From assembly GCA_022774755.1 (NCBI GenBank), contig JALFLK010000027.1, positions 1 to 57,836 on the forward strand: a stretch of 57,836 nt of DNA, read 5' to 3'. Under the pieces are notes generated by a model that was not told the origin of the DNA, made no database searches, and saw only the letters and a list, made by a program, of their open reading frames with translations. The DNA comes from a bacterium (GTDB taxonomy: Bacteria > Bacillota > Clostridia > Oscillospirales > Acutalibacteraceae). This document shows positions 17,850 through 28,880 of the stretch, piece after piece. The position numbers and the translations under genes are program-made. Within the stretch, counting starts at the first letter, position 1, and each line of letters starts with the position of its first letter.

Positions 17850-18878
17850 CTAAGCTCTTATTATTTCGCTTAAAAATCCGCTGACGGATTTTGCTGTATA
17901 TTCCAGCACCGACGATACGGTACCGTAATCTATTCTCACCGGTCCTACAACTCCGATAACGCCTGCGGACTGATTTTCAATCTCGTACCTTGAGGCGACT
18001 ACCGAGCTGTTAAACAACAGCGGCAGGGTGTTTTCTCTTCCTATAATAATATTTGTTCCTGCGCCTATGCCGTCAAAAAGCTGTCTGATGTCATCATCAC
18101 GGCTTAAAAACGCCACAACATTCCTGGCTGTTTCGTAGTCTATGTCGGGGGTATAAAGGAGCTTAATCTGTCCTCTTACGGTTATGCTTCCCTCTTCAGC
18201 CGTTTGCGCCGCGTCCTTAATAGCCGAAAGCACCGCCGGCATAAACAGTGAAAGCTCGCCGAACGACGCCGCAAGAGTTTGAATCAACGGCTGGGTCAGG
18301 GAGCTAAGCTCCATTCCTGCCAATTTTTCGTTAAGAGCCTTTTCAAAAACCTGTAAAATCTGACCGTTGAGTACAAATTCACATCTGAAAAGCTTATTTT
18401 TAACCATCCCCGACGAGGTTATCAGCACCGCCATTGCGGTGTGTCTGCCGGTTTGCACAAACTTAATCTGCATTATCCTGCTTTCCGATTCGCTGGGAGC
18501 AGTTGCAACAGCCGCAAGATCCGTTACTTCCGACACAACCTTGGCGGCGGTTTTGAGAATCCCCTCAGGACTGTCTGCTCCCGATTCAAGGAAAGCGTCA
18601 ATATAGTCCGTCAATCTCTGGTCAAGGGGCTTGGGCTTTAAAAAATTATCAACATAAAACCTGTATCCCTTTTGAGTTGGGATTCTGCCTGCCGAGGTGT
18701 GCGGCTGAAGCAAATATCCGCCCAGAGTAAGGTCTGCCATTTCATTCCTTATGGTGGCGGAAGACACCGAAATATCCATAATATTAAGCAGTGCCTTTGA
18801 GCCTACGGGTTCGCCTGTGGCAATGTAGTTTTCAACAATAGCGGCAAGAACTTTTTGTTTTCGCATTGCGGGAGTCAT
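17850..18878 (-). CDS. hrcA: Heat-inducible transcription repressor HrcA
   Basis: Repressor (342 aa) that binds CIRCE and keeps the class I heat-shock operon low until GroE is titrated. The N-terminal winged helix (RKQKVLAAIVENYIATGEPVG) contains SVSSATIRNEMADL as recognition region, followed by the GAF-like and dimerisation domains (IGRENTLPLLFNSSVV, IGVVGPVRIDYGTV). It heads the operon and its own leader carries a perfect CIRCE element, so it is autoregulated. Confidence 0.96.
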   Translation of the reverse strand: MTPAMRKQKVLAAIVENYIATGEPVGSKALLNIMDISVSSATIRNEMADLTLGGYLLQPHTSAGRIPTQKGYRFYVDNFLKPKPLDQRLTDYIDAFLESGADSPEGILKTAAKVVSEVTDLAAVATAPSESESRIMQIKFVQTGRHTAMAVLITSSGMVKNKLFRCEFVLNGQILQVFEKALNEKLAGMELSSLTQPLIQTLAASFGELSLFMPAVLSAIKDAAQTAEEGSITVRGQIKLLYTPDIDYETARNVVAFLSRDDDIRQLFDGIGAGTNIIIGRENTLPLLFNSSVVASRYEIENQSAGVIGVVGPVRIDYGTVSSVLEYTAKSVSGFLSEIIRA

Positions 18879-18898
18879 ATTCTCACCTCTTTTTCAAG

Positions 18899-18925
18899 TT
18901 AGCACTCTATGCACCCGAGTGCTAA
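18899..18925. promoter_or_regulatory. CIRCE operator
   Basis: Perfect inverted repeat TTAGCACTC-N9-GAGTGCTAA, the HrcA binding site, placed between the promoter and the hrcA start. No mismatch to the consensus. Confidence 0.98.
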
Positions 18926-18936
18926 CCTATATTCAT

Positions 18937-18965
18937 ATTGTAATCGCAAAGTCAGTAAAAGTCAA
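18937..18965 (-). promoter_or_regulatory. Sigma-A promoter of the hrcA-grpE-dnaK-dnaJ operon
   Basis: On the - strand: -35 TTGACT (18965-18960), 17-base spacer, -10 TACAAT (18942-18937). CIRCE begins 11 bases downstream, so transcription starts near or within the operator. Confidence 0.9.
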
Positions 18966-19007
18966 GTATTATTTTATGAATTTTATGTGAATTTTCGCTC
19001 CGTGTTT

Positions 19008-19150
19008 TTCGCTCCTAGCAGACAGCTTAATCTAATCATATTACTTTTGTGCCCGACTTTTTTGCTCCGTGTTTTTTACTCCGAGAAGATAGCCTCATCT
19101 AATTAGCATACTTCCGTTCCCGACCGTTTGTCACTCAAGTGTCCGGTGTT
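19008..19150 (-). repeat. Left inverted arm made of two interspersed repeat units
   Basis: Two tandem units (about 19008-19056 and 19071-19128), each with the AGCAGACAGC / GAAGATAGC start and GCCCGAC end, followed by TTTGTCACTCAAGTGTCCGG. The order and sequence are mirrored by the right arm at 19952-20158. Confidence 0.75.
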
Positions 19151-19451
19151 ATCCAATTTGCAAATTTTTGTTCCTAAAAAGGCATGTGTGCATATTCCTA
19201 TAACTTTTATGTTTCACCGTTTGCACTTATAAAATGTATATAAATTAAAAAATCCACGCAATATCACAGCCTTTTTGCAAATATAATAACAGCTCCCCTT
19301 TTACAGAGGAGCCGAGCAACAAATAATTCCCCTAACAAATAAACTGTAACGAAGCGGAAAAGGGAAGTATGATTTGTAAATAACAATTAGTTCCTTACGT
19401 TCTGAATTTGAAATTTTACCTAAACACAACTTGTCAGGCGGAAATAAATTA

Positions 19452-19479
19452 TTGACTTTTTTTAAAATAATGATATTAT
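19452..19479 (+). promoter_or_regulatory. Possible promoter of the 49-aa protein gene
   Basis: TTGACT (19452-19457) and TATTAT (19474-19479) with a 16-base spacer, about 55 bases before the start codon. The surroundings are very AT-rich, so alternatives exist. The rest of 18926-19534 shows no gene. Confidence 0.5.
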
Positions 19480-19534
19480 ATAAATGTATAGCGTGAGCAT
19501 AATATTTGCAGATACTTTTAAGGAGGATAAGCAT

Positions 19535-19684
19535 ATGAAAAAAGGCAAATTTGGAATAATCATCGGAATAATCTCCTTTGTTGCAGCAGTGTCTGCAGCA
19601 TTGACTGCGTTTTTCATCGTGAGAGAAAAGAAGAAAAAAGACGACGAAGAATTGATGGAGTATCTTGACTGCTCTATTGAATAA
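19535..19684 (+). CDS. 49-aa single-pass membrane microprotein
   Basis: A short gene with a near-ideal ribosome site (AAGGAGGA, seven bases from the ATG). The protein has one hydrophobic helix (about residues 7-28, FGIIIGIISFVAAVSAALTA), a Lys-rich stop-transfer stretch (REKKKKDD) and an acidic C-terminus. It is probably a membrane protein with the C-terminus inside. No family is recognised. It is the only gene between two inverted repeat arms, and a terminator at 19823-19855 could end its transcript. Confidence 0.7.
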   Translation: MKKGKFGIIIGIISFVAAVSAALTAFFIVREKKKKDDEELMEYLDCSIE

Positions 19685-19822
19685 ATCTTGCTGATAAAAA
19701 TTACAATGCCCTCGGATAAATGCAGGTCGCATACTTATATTATGTATTTTGTGATTTTCTGCACAGCGGTCTGTTTTCCGAGCGTTTTGAATAATAAATA
19801 AAAAATAATAGACAGTAGTATT

Positions 19823-19855
19823 GCGTCTGCCCTTAGGACAGACGCTTTTGTTTTA
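19823..19855 (+). terminator. Terminator downstream of the microprotein gene
   Basis: GCGTCTG and CAGACGC arms, nine-base loop, then TTTTGTTTT. About 140 bases after the stop codon. Confidence 0.75.
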
Positions 19856-19951
19856 TCTACCAGCGTAAGATGATAATTTTCCCGCTTTATAAAAGCAGTT
19901 TTTCTCGGCTCCCCTTTGCAAACAGTAAGATACAATATTTTGTCAATCAAC

Positions 19952-20158
19952 TAACACCGAACACTTGAGTGACAAACAGTCGGGCACAGAAGTGTTCTAA
20001 ATAGATGACGCTATCTACCCGAAGTAAAAACGGTCGGGTATAGAAGTGGTCTGATTAGATGAATCTGTCTATCCGGAATAAAAAAGAACTTTGGTTAGTG
20101 TTTAGCGGTCGGGCATAAAAGTAATATAATTAGATTAAGCTGTCTGCCCGGAGCGAAA
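19952..20158 (+). repeat. Right inverted arm made of three interspersed repeat units
   Basis: Contains AACACCGAACACTTGAGTGA followed by three CGGTCGGGCA / AGTCGGGCA units starting near 19978, 20029 and 20105. Its inner and outer units match, in inverted order, the two units of the left arm at 19008-19150; the middle unit has no counterpart there. Nothing else is recognised between 19856 and 20155. Confidence 0.75.
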
Positions 20159-20202
20159 AAAAGATACCGCTGAATCCTGCGATAAACGGATTCCGGTATC
20201 TT
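20156..20202 (-). terminator. Terminator of rpsT
   Basis: On the - strand AAGATACCG plus GAATCC pair with GGATTC plus CGGTATCTT, followed by seven T residues. It abuts the right repeat arm. Confidence 0.85.
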
Positions 20203-20230
20203 CCTCATTCAATATGTCAACATTACGCAC

Positions 20231-20491
20231 TTATGCAGAAGCGTTGAGCCTCTTTGCAAGATTAGACTTACTTCTGGAAGCAGTGTTCTTGTGCATAATT
20301 CCCTTAGCCTGAGCCTGATCGATTTTCTTGATAGCAAGACGAACTGCCTCAGCTTTGTTGTCGGCATTATTGTCGATAGCGATATATGCTTTTTTAACAG
20401 CTGTTCTCAAAGCAGACTTTGTAGCCTTGTTGCGTGCTGTTTTGGTAGCGATTACCTTTACTCTTTTTTTGGCTGATTTAATGTTTGGCAT
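20231..20491 (-). CDS. rpsT: Small ribosomal subunit protein bS20
   Basis: Primary 16S rRNA-binding protein of 86 aa, highly basic. The N-terminus PNIKSAKKRVKVIATK, the central KKAYIAIDN and the C-terminal KGIMHKNTASRSKSNLAKRL are typical of S20. Length is normal. GGAGGTG is the ribosome site, a promoter lies 40 bases upstream and a terminator follows, so it is monocistronic. Confidence 0.97.
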   Translation of the reverse strand: MPNIKSAKKRVKVIATKTARNKATKSALRTAVKKAYIAIDNNADNKAEAVRLAIKKIDQAQAKGIMHKNTASRSKSNLAKRLNASA

Positions 20492-20528
20492 TGTCCCACC
20501 TCCTTAATTTTCATATCGACTGACCTTT

Positions 20529-20557
20529 ATGATAACATTTTTGTAATTAAAAAGCAA
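20529..20557 (-). promoter_or_regulatory. Promoter of rpsT
   Basis: On the - strand TTGCTT (20557-20552), 17-base spacer and TATCAT (20534-20529). The region 20558-20758 is AT-rich and shows no gene. Confidence 0.7.
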
Positions 20558-20758
20558 GTGTTTTAGCGGATTTTTATTAAAATTTTTTATTTTCGCCTGA
20601 CTGACTGCAAATTTTGATTTTTTTACACAACATATTGTGGTTTACAAAAAGCAAGGACATAAATATACCTGCATAAAAATAAACTCCAATATAAAAAATT
20701 CGGTAAAAATATTTTCAGACTGAATTTTTAGTTGTTTTTTTACCTGATTTTTTTATAT

Positions 20759-21013
20759 TCAGTCCTTATTTCGTCTTTTTGTTAAAAAATAGACAATCAA
20801 AAATCCAATCAAAACGACGGCAACTACTATGCGGAAAATCAATCCGTACTGACCTTCAAACAAATTAACCTCTGTAAACTCGTTTACAAGCCACCACACG
20901 GACATAAACGCAAAAAGCCCCGACCCTAAAAACAAGACTTTGTTCAGTTTAAACGCCGTTACAAAAAGGTAAACAGCAATAATTGCCCACATTCCGGCAT
21001 ATACGTAACCCAA
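20759..21013 (-). CDS. Small integral membrane protein
   Basis: An 84-aa protein with three hydrophobic segments (about 3-22, 27-45 and 59-79) and a basic C-terminus TKRRNKD. No recognised family. It is followed and preceded by other short envelope genes on the same strand, 48 bases after the next upstream membrane protein, so the two are probably co-transcribed. Composition supports a real gene, but function is unknown. Confidence 0.6.
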   Translation of the reverse strand: MGYVYAGMWAIIAVYLFVTAFKLNKVLFLGSGLFAFMSVWWLVNEFTEVNLFEGQYGLIFRIVVAVVLIGFLIVYFLTKRRNKD

Positions 21014-21061
21014 CTTTGCACCATTCTTTCCAATATGTTTAGAATTAAGCCAAAAAATCTC

Positions 21062-21358
21062 TTAGGAAATTTTTGTTTTTTCTGTTTTTTTACGCTTTCT
21101 TTTGGACTTTATATTTGTCATAATAAGCAAGAAAATGTAGTATCCCACAATAACGATTGTTCCTATGTAGTTTACATTTGCGATAAAGCCGTTTGTGGGG
21201 TCAAGCTGGAGAATTATATAAGACAAAAGCTGCCAGACCCCCTGAAAAAACAGATAGTATGCAAGAGGGCGCAGCAAGGTTACTTTTCTGAAATAAGGTG
21301 TAAAAATCAAAACCGCCGCCGCAAAAAGCACCAGTGCGGAAATTACGGCAAGTATCAT
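21062..21358 (-). CDS. Small integral membrane protein
   Basis: A 98-aa protein with three predicted membrane helices (about 3-21, 31-51 and 62-84) and a very basic C-terminal tail (SKRKRKKTEKTK), which predicts that the C-terminus is cytoplasmic. GGAGGTATTTTT precedes the ATG. Similar in size and topology to the next gene downstream, so the pair may act together. No family is recognised. Confidence 0.6.
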   Translation of the reverse strand: MILAVISALVLFAAAVLIFTPYFRKVTLLRPLAYYLFFQGVWQLLSYIILQLDPTNGFIANVNYIGTIVIVGYYIFLLIMTNIKSKRKRKKTEKTKIS

Positions 21359-21427
21359 AAAAATACCTCCTTAGGTAACTATACAATTATCGCACAGATA
21401 AAATCTGATATTGTTTAAATTTAAATT

Positions 21428-22222
21428 TTATTTATTGTTTTCGGCGCCCTGTACGCCTGTGGGCATTGTGTTCATATTGCCGCCACTGTCAGCGTCCGAC
21501 GACTTTGTTTCGTTTTGGAGATATGTTTTGTAATCTATGAGCTTCCAGTCGGACTCAATACTGTCTTTTGCGGCTACAACCCTGAACAGCATTGTAGAAT
21601 CCCGGTCGTTGTTATTATCCTGAATATTAAGCAGATAGATACAGTTATTGTACCAAAAACTGCTGTTTGAGTTTGAGATTGTATCTACATACATATCAGA
21701 GAAAAACTTAACATCCTCCGCAGAATAACCGCCCGCTACGGCTGCCATTATTCCGGTCATATTCAGAATAATTCCCTGATACTTTGGGTCGCTGTCATTA
21801 ACAAAAACCGACAGAGTTGTTCCGCAGCCGAGATTCATCAGCTTGCCCGAAACCGTTTCTACTGTGGCAGTAAGCACGGCTTTGTCGTCGGCATAGTAGT
21901 AGTAGTCATACTCCACGCCGTTGTCGTCATACTGACCGGATTTTTGCAGCTGCCAATTTGTAAACTCCAGCTCCTCGCTGCCGCCGCCCAAGGAGTTATA
22001 CATCTCGTTAAATTGCTCGGTGTATTCCCTGAGAGTCATATTAAACCTTGCGCCGGTTACATTGCCGCTTTCTTCCCAGTTTGGATTTATCGGCGACGGA
22101 AACTCCTTTTCGTAACCCGAAAAATATTTATTTGAACTGTTAGCTCCCGAAAAATCTGCTTTGCAGGACGGCGCAAGCATAACAAACACTAAAAGTAATG
22201 CTAAACAAATAGTTTTTTTCAA
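21428..22222 (-). CDS. Predicted lipoprotein of unknown function
   Basis: A 264-aa secreted protein. The signal peptide ends in lipobox LAPSC (Cys20), so it should be anchored to the outer face of the membrane. The mature part begins with a Ser/Asn-rich linker and has a globular region with several aromatic motifs (YDYYYYADDKAV). It ends in a polar tail. GAAAGGACGG upstream is the ribosome site. It follows gyrA on the same strand after about 60 bases. No family is recognised. Confidence 0.65.
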   Translation of the reverse strand: MKKTICLALLLVFVMLAPSCKADFSGANSSNKYFSGYEKEFPSPINPNWEESGNVTGARFNMTLREYTEQFNEMYNSLGGGSEELEFTNWQLQKSGQYDDNGVEYDYYYYADDKAVLTATVETVSGKLMNLGCGTTLSVFVNDSDPKYQGIILNMTGIMAAVAGGYSAEDVKFFSDMYVDTISNSNSSFWYNNCIYLLNIQDNNNDRDSTMLFRVVAAKDSIESDWKLIDYKTYLQNETKSSDADSGGNMNTMPTGVQGAENNK

Positions 22223-22285
22223 ACAAACGCCGTCCTTTCTTTAAAATTTCATCCTCTATTATTTTTTATAATTTGTTTCCAAAAT

Positions 22286-24850
22286 TTACTCTGCGGTTTT
22301 TTCTCCGTCGGAATCTGCCTTGTCAGCGGTTTCCTCCCCCTTATCTTCGGCGGAAGTATCTGCATTTTCTTCCTCTGTACCTGCGTCGCCGTCCTGAGGT
22401 TCGTCGGTTTCTTCTTCGTGAGGAGCCCGTGCCAAAGTAACAACCTTGCCGCCGTCTTTTATCTTCATAAGCGTTACGCCCTTGCTGGGACGCCTGCAAA
22501 CTCTGATGGATTCGGCTGTTATTCTTATTATAACCCCGTCGTCGGAAATCATAATAATATCGTCGTCCAAATCAACAACCTTAATTGCCGCAACCTTGCC
22601 GTAGGTTTCGGTGTGGTAATTGATAATACCCTTACCGCCTCTGGACTGAAGCCTGTAATCATCGATTTCCGAAAGTCTGCCGTAGCCGGTTTCTGAAACA
22701 GTTAGAACATAGCCGTTTTCTCTGAGAACGCTCATTCCCACAACCTCGTCGCCTGCATCAAGGCTCATAGCTTTAACGCCACGTGCCTGTCTGCCCATAG
22801 GACGCACGTCGGTTTCGTTAAAGCGGATAGCCTTTCCGTTTGCTGTGGCAACAAGCACCTGAGAATTTCCGTCGGTCATTCTTACCCAGGCAAGCTGGTC
22901 ACCCTCGTTAAGCTCAAGGGCAATAAGACCTCCTTTTCTTGAGGTGTTATAAGCGTTGAGCAAAATGCGCTTGATGATGCCCTGTTTTGTTACCATAATA
23001 AGGTATTTTTCCTCGTCAAATTCAGGCACCTTAATCATTGAGGTTACTTTTTCGTCAGCTTCAATAGGCAGGAGATTTGCTATATTTATACCCTTTGACT
23101 GACGGCTACCCTCGGGAATTTCATAGCATTTCAGCCTGTAAACCTTGCCCTTGTCGGTAAAGAACAATATATAGTCGTGAGAATTGATGACGAACATTTC
23201 CGTTGCAACGTCTTCTTCTCTTCTTGACATACCGGAAACGCCTCGTCCGCCTCTGCGCTGGAGCTTGTAGGTATCTGTTGTCTGGCGCTTAACATAGCCG
23301 AAGCGTGTGATTGTGACAACACATTCTTCCTGAGGAATAAGGTCTTCAATGTCAACCTCTCCGCTAACAGCGCAAATCTCCGTACGCCTTGGGTCGGCGT
23401 ATTTGTTGCGGATGGCGGTAATTTCTGTTTTAACAATTTCAAGCTGTCTTTCGTGACTGCCTAAAATTTCGTTGTAATCTTCAATTTTTGCCCTGAGCGC
23501 CTTAATTTCGTCCTCAATCTTTGTGCGCTCCATATTTGTCAGCTGTCCCAAACGCATCTGAACAATAGCCTGCGCCTGAACCTCGTCAAGGCTGAATCTT
23601 TCCATTAACGCCTGCTTTGCGCTTGACTGGTCCTTGCTTTTTCTGATAATGGCAATAACCTCGTCAATAAAATCAATGGCGATTTTTAAGCCCTCTAAAA
23701 TGTGACATCTTTCTTTTGCTTTGTTTAAATCAAAATCTGTCCTTCTTCTGATTACGTCAACCTGAAAGTCTATGTAATTTTGAAGAACATCCTTAAGGGT
23801 GAGTATTTTCGGCTCGCCGTTTACAATTGCAAGCATAATTACGCCGAAAGTGCTTTGTAGCTGTGTATAAGAGAAAAGCTGATTAAGCACAACCTGAGGA
23901 GAGGCGTCCCTCTTGATGTCAATTTCTATGTGCATACCTGCTCTGTCGGAGTGGTCGTCAATGTTTGAGATACCTTCTATTCTCTTATCCTTAACCAAAT
24001 CCGCAATATTTTCAATCAGACGGGCTTTGTTTACCTGATAGGGAAGCTCTGTAACTATAATTTTAAATCTACCGTTTTTACCCTCTACTATCTCGGTTTT
24101 TGCCCTTACGGTTATTTTTCCTCTGCCTGTTGCATAAGCGGCACGAATTCCGCTTCTGCCCATAATAATGCCCCCTGTGGGGAAGTCGGGACCGGGAATA
24201 CACTCCATAAGCTCTGCAAGCTCGCAGTCGGGATTATCTATCAGTTTACATACAGCGTCAATAGCCTCGCCTAAATTATGGGGCGGAATATTTGTAGCCA
24301 TACCAACAGCTATACCGCTGCTGCCGTTTACAAGCAGATTGGGAAAACGGCTGGGCAAAACGGTAGGCTCCTGAAGTCTGTCGTCAAAGTTCGGAACAAA
24401 ATCTACCGTCTTTTTATCAATATCCGTAAGCATTTCCATTGAAATTTTGCTCATTCTCGCTTCGGTATAACGGTAAGCAGCCGGCGGGTCACCGTCAACA
24501 GAACCAAAGTTACCGTGACCGTCCACAAGCATATACCTCATCGAGAAATCCTGAGCAAGCCTTACCAATGCGTCATATACGGAGCTGTCACCGTGGGGAT
24601 GATATGCTCCCAGCACTGCGCCTACGGTGTCGGCGCACTTATGATAAGCCTTGTCGGGGGTAAGATTTTTCTCAAACATTGTGTAGAGAATACGCCTGTG
24701 AACAGGCTTAAGTCCGTCTCTTACGTCAGGCAGCGCACGGGACACAATAACACTCATTGAATAATCAAGAAAGGATTTTTGCATTTCCTTTTGAATATCA
24801 ACATCTATTACTCTGCCGCTTGGCTGGATTGCATTTTCGTTGTTGTCCAA
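22286..24850 (-). CDS. gyrA: DNA gyrase subunit A
   Basis: Catalytic breakage-reunion subunit of gyrase (854 aa). Catalytic Tyr is in AAYRYTE (Y128). The quinolone-pocket region [14 protein letters not shown] has Ser89 and Asp93, the drug-sensitive type residues. The GyrA box [11 protein letters not shown] marks it as gyrase rather than topoisomerase IV. The C-terminal six-bladed domain is followed by an acidic tail of about 45 residues rich in E, D and A. Start TTG 24850 after GAGGTG. It lies downstream of gyrB, separated by a thioesterase gene. Confidence 0.97.
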   Translation of the reverse strand: MDNNENAIQPSGRVIDVDIQKEMQKSFLDYSMSVIVSRALPDVRDGLKPVHRRILYTMFEKNLTPDKAYHKCADTVGAVLGAYHPHGDSSVYDALVRLAQDFSMRYMLVDGHGNFGSVDGDPPAAYRYTEARMSKISMEMLTDIDKKTVDFVPNFDDRLQEPTVLPSRFPNLLVNGSSGIAVGMATNIPPHNLGEAIDAVCKLIDNPDCELAELMECIPGPDFPTGGIIMGRSGIRAAYATGRGKITVRAKTEIVEGKNGRFKIIVTELPYQVNKARLIENIADLVKDKRIEGISNIDDHSDRAGMHIEIDIKRDASPQVVLNQLFSYTQLQSTFGVIMLAIVNGEPKILTLKDVLQNYIDFQVDVIRRRTDFDLNKAKERCHILEGLKIAIDFIDEVIAIIRKSKDQSSAKQALMERFSLDEVQAQAIVQMRLGQLTNMERTKIEDEIKALRAKIEDYNEILGSHERQLEIVKTEITAIRNKYADPRRTEICAVSGEVDIEDLIPQEECVVTITRFGYVKRQTTDTYKLQRRGGRGVSGMSRREEDVATEMFVINSHDYILFFTDKGKVYRLKCYEIPEGSRQSKGINIANLLPIEADEKVTSMIKVPEFDEEKYLIMVTKQGIIKRILLNAYNTSRKGGLIALELNEGDQLAWVRMTDGNSQVLVATANGKAIRFNETDVRPMGRQARGVKAMSLDAGDEVVGMSVLRENGYVLTVSETGYGRLSEIDDYRLQSRGGKGIINYHTETYGKVAAIKVVDLDDDIIMISDDGVIIRITAESIRVCRRPSKGVTLMKIKDGGKVVTLARAPHEEETDEPQDGDAGTEEENADTSAEDKGEETADKADSDGEKTAE

Positions 24851-25003
24851 TTAAAACACCTCATATTCTGTCATTCCGCTGTATTCGCTGATTCGCTGTA
24901 TTTCTTTATTCGCTTAATTGATAATGAACTGCAGAATAATTTTTAAAAACATTATGAAAAAGAAATAAAAAGATATAATGTAAAATAAACCAAAAGTTAT
25001 AAA

Positions 25004-25426
25004 TCAAAGAGTGGCTTTGATCTTTGCATAAAGCTCGGGAAGTCTTTTTTTCACATTGCAGGGCTTGAAGGTATCCTTATCAATAAAACCGTGCTCCGTA
25101 ACGCCGTAGCCCAATTCGGTTTCGGTTTTATCCTCGTTAATTCTCTTTACTGTGTATGTAAAGGTAATTCTAGCGGCAGAAAGCATAATAACCTTTGTTC
25201 TGACAATAATATTATCCTCGTATTTTGCCGGAAAAGTAAAATGACAGTTTAGATTGGTCAGGGGCATCATAACTCCCGCCTGCTCAATCTGAGAATATGT
25301 CATACCGAACATCTTTACATAATCCGACCTGCCTATTTCGTACCAAACAGGGTAAACGCTGTGGTGAACTATGCCCATTTTGTCTGTTTCTGCATATCTT
25401 ACGGTTAGCTTTGTTCTTGAATGCAT
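25004..25426 (-). CDS. Acyl-CoA thioesterase, YbgC/FadM (4HBT) family
   Basis: Hotdog-fold hydrolase of 140 aa that cleaves acyl thioesters. The active-site region RYAETDKMGIVHHSVYPVWYE (about residues 10-30) has the Y-x-E-T-D-x-x-G-x-V-H-H pattern of YbgC-type enzymes, with Asp as the catalytic residue. Length matches the family. It sits between gyrB and gyrA, with AAGGAAGTGAG as ribosome site and 29 bases after gyrB, so it is likely part of that transcript although functionally unrelated. The physiological substrate cannot be told. Confidence 0.88.
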   Translation of the reverse strand: MHSRTKLTVRYAETDKMGIVHHSVYPVWYEIGRSDYVKMFGMTYSQIEQAGVMMPLTNLNCHFTFPAKYEDNIIVRTKVIMLSAARITFTYTVKRINEDKTETELGYGVTEHGFIDKDTFKPCNVKKRLPELYAKIKATL

Positions 25427-25455
25427 AAACTCACTTCCTTGCTTTATCTATGAAA

Positions 25456-27824
<2,369 letters not shown>

Positions 27825-27835
27825 TAAAATACCTC

Positions 27836-28609
27836 TTAAAATCTTCTGTTTGCAGAATATCTTGAGCCTTCCTGCCTTTTTCTTCTTTCATTATCGGAAT
27901 GTTCAAAATTACGCTTTTCGATTTCATCCTCCTGATAATTCAAAAAAGGCTTAGGCTGCTCATAATGTGGTCTCTCCTTATGTATTTTTTGCAAAGGCAC
28001 ATTTTCAGACGACGAGGCATGGGCCTCACGGCTGTTTTCTATAATAGGAACATAATTTTCTTTTTTCGGCCTTTCAACAACAACAGTTGAACCAGACGCA
28101 ATTTTTGTTGAGTCGCCGTCGTTTATTTCCGGTTTTTTTCTGTTTGACTTAATTGACGCGAACAAATCTTTATTTATTGCAAAATCGTTGCTGTTGTCAA
28201 TTACGGAAGACGCCGGAGCGGTATCGTTAATAGTATTGCCGTAATTTTCTTTAAATTTCATTTCACTTCCGTATTCTCTGGCGGCCTTTGTTGCTTCCAT
28301 TGACTTTTTATACTTTTTAAAAGGAAGCACCCTGATAAAATTAGGAGAAAGCAAATATGAAATTACAAGGGGAGTTGCAACAAACAAAACGCCGATAGGG
28401 TTATTTATGTATCCAAGACCTATCCACATAACCGCAATAACGGCGGAAATTACAACTGCTATCAGGAAAGATACAAAAATATTCTTTTTTACAACAATTT
28501 TTGATTCTTTACCGCATCTGGGACAAATATGCTCGCTTACGCCTTTTTCGTCAAAAATTGTAATGTACGATATTCTTTTTCCACAGTAGGGACATTTTCT
28601 TGCTTTCAT
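27836..28609 (-). CDS. Zinc-ribbon membrane protein with long polar tail
   Basis: A 257-aa protein. Residues 6-35 form a zinc ribbon (CPYCGKRI ... CPRCGKES), then two membrane helices (about 45-67 and 70-90), then about 150 polar residues rich in N, S, E, K and R with low complexity (likely disordered, cytoplasmic). It starts four bases after remB. No characterised family is recognised; the N-terminal part resembles many small Firmicutes zinc-ribbon membrane proteins. Confidence 0.75.
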   Translation of the reverse strand: MKARKCPYCGKRISYITIFDEKGVSEHICPRCGKESKIVVKKNIFVSFLIAVVISAVIAVMWIGLGYINNPIGVLFVATPLVISYLLSPNFIRVLPFKKYKKSMEATKAAREYGSEMKFKENYGNTINDTAPASSVIDNSNDFAINKDLFASIKSNRKKPEINDGDSTKIASGSTVVVERPKKENYVPIIENSREAHASSSENVPLQKIHKERPHYEQPKPFLNYQEDEIEKRNFEHSDNERRKRQEGSRYSANRRF

Positions 28610-28613
28610 ACAC

Positions 28614-28880
28614 TCATACTTCCTTAAATAAATTAAAATTGCGCTTTAAAAGCGTCTGGCTTGATATCTGGCTTATATAAACCCTTATGCCGTCTTTTCC
28701 TCTGCAAACTGCAAACGATTTAGGCAGTTCCTCGGCAGAAACATTTGTAACACGGCCTGATTTTTCTGCTATTTTCAGATATTCTCGTGTATTTTTTGAA
28801 ATTGTGGAGGTATCCATATCAAAAATTCCCACAATATCCTTTGTATTTATTACCGTATTTTTTCCTAAGTGAAGATACAT
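28614..28880 (-). CDS. remB: Extracellular matrix regulator RemB-like (DUF370)
   Basis: An 88-aa DNA-binding-type protein of the DUF370 family. It matches B. subtilis YaaB/RemB, encoded at the same place between recF and gyrB. The N-terminus MYLHLGKNTVINTKDIVGIFDMD is characteristic. In Bacillus the paralogue RemA activates matrix genes; the role here is inferred from family and synteny. Its ATG overlaps the recF stop by one base. Confidence 0.88.
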   Translation of the reverse strand: MYLHLGKNTVINTKDIVGIFDMDTSTISKNTREYLKIAEKSGRVTNVSAEELPKSFAVCRGKDGIRVYISQISSQTLLKRNFNLFKEV

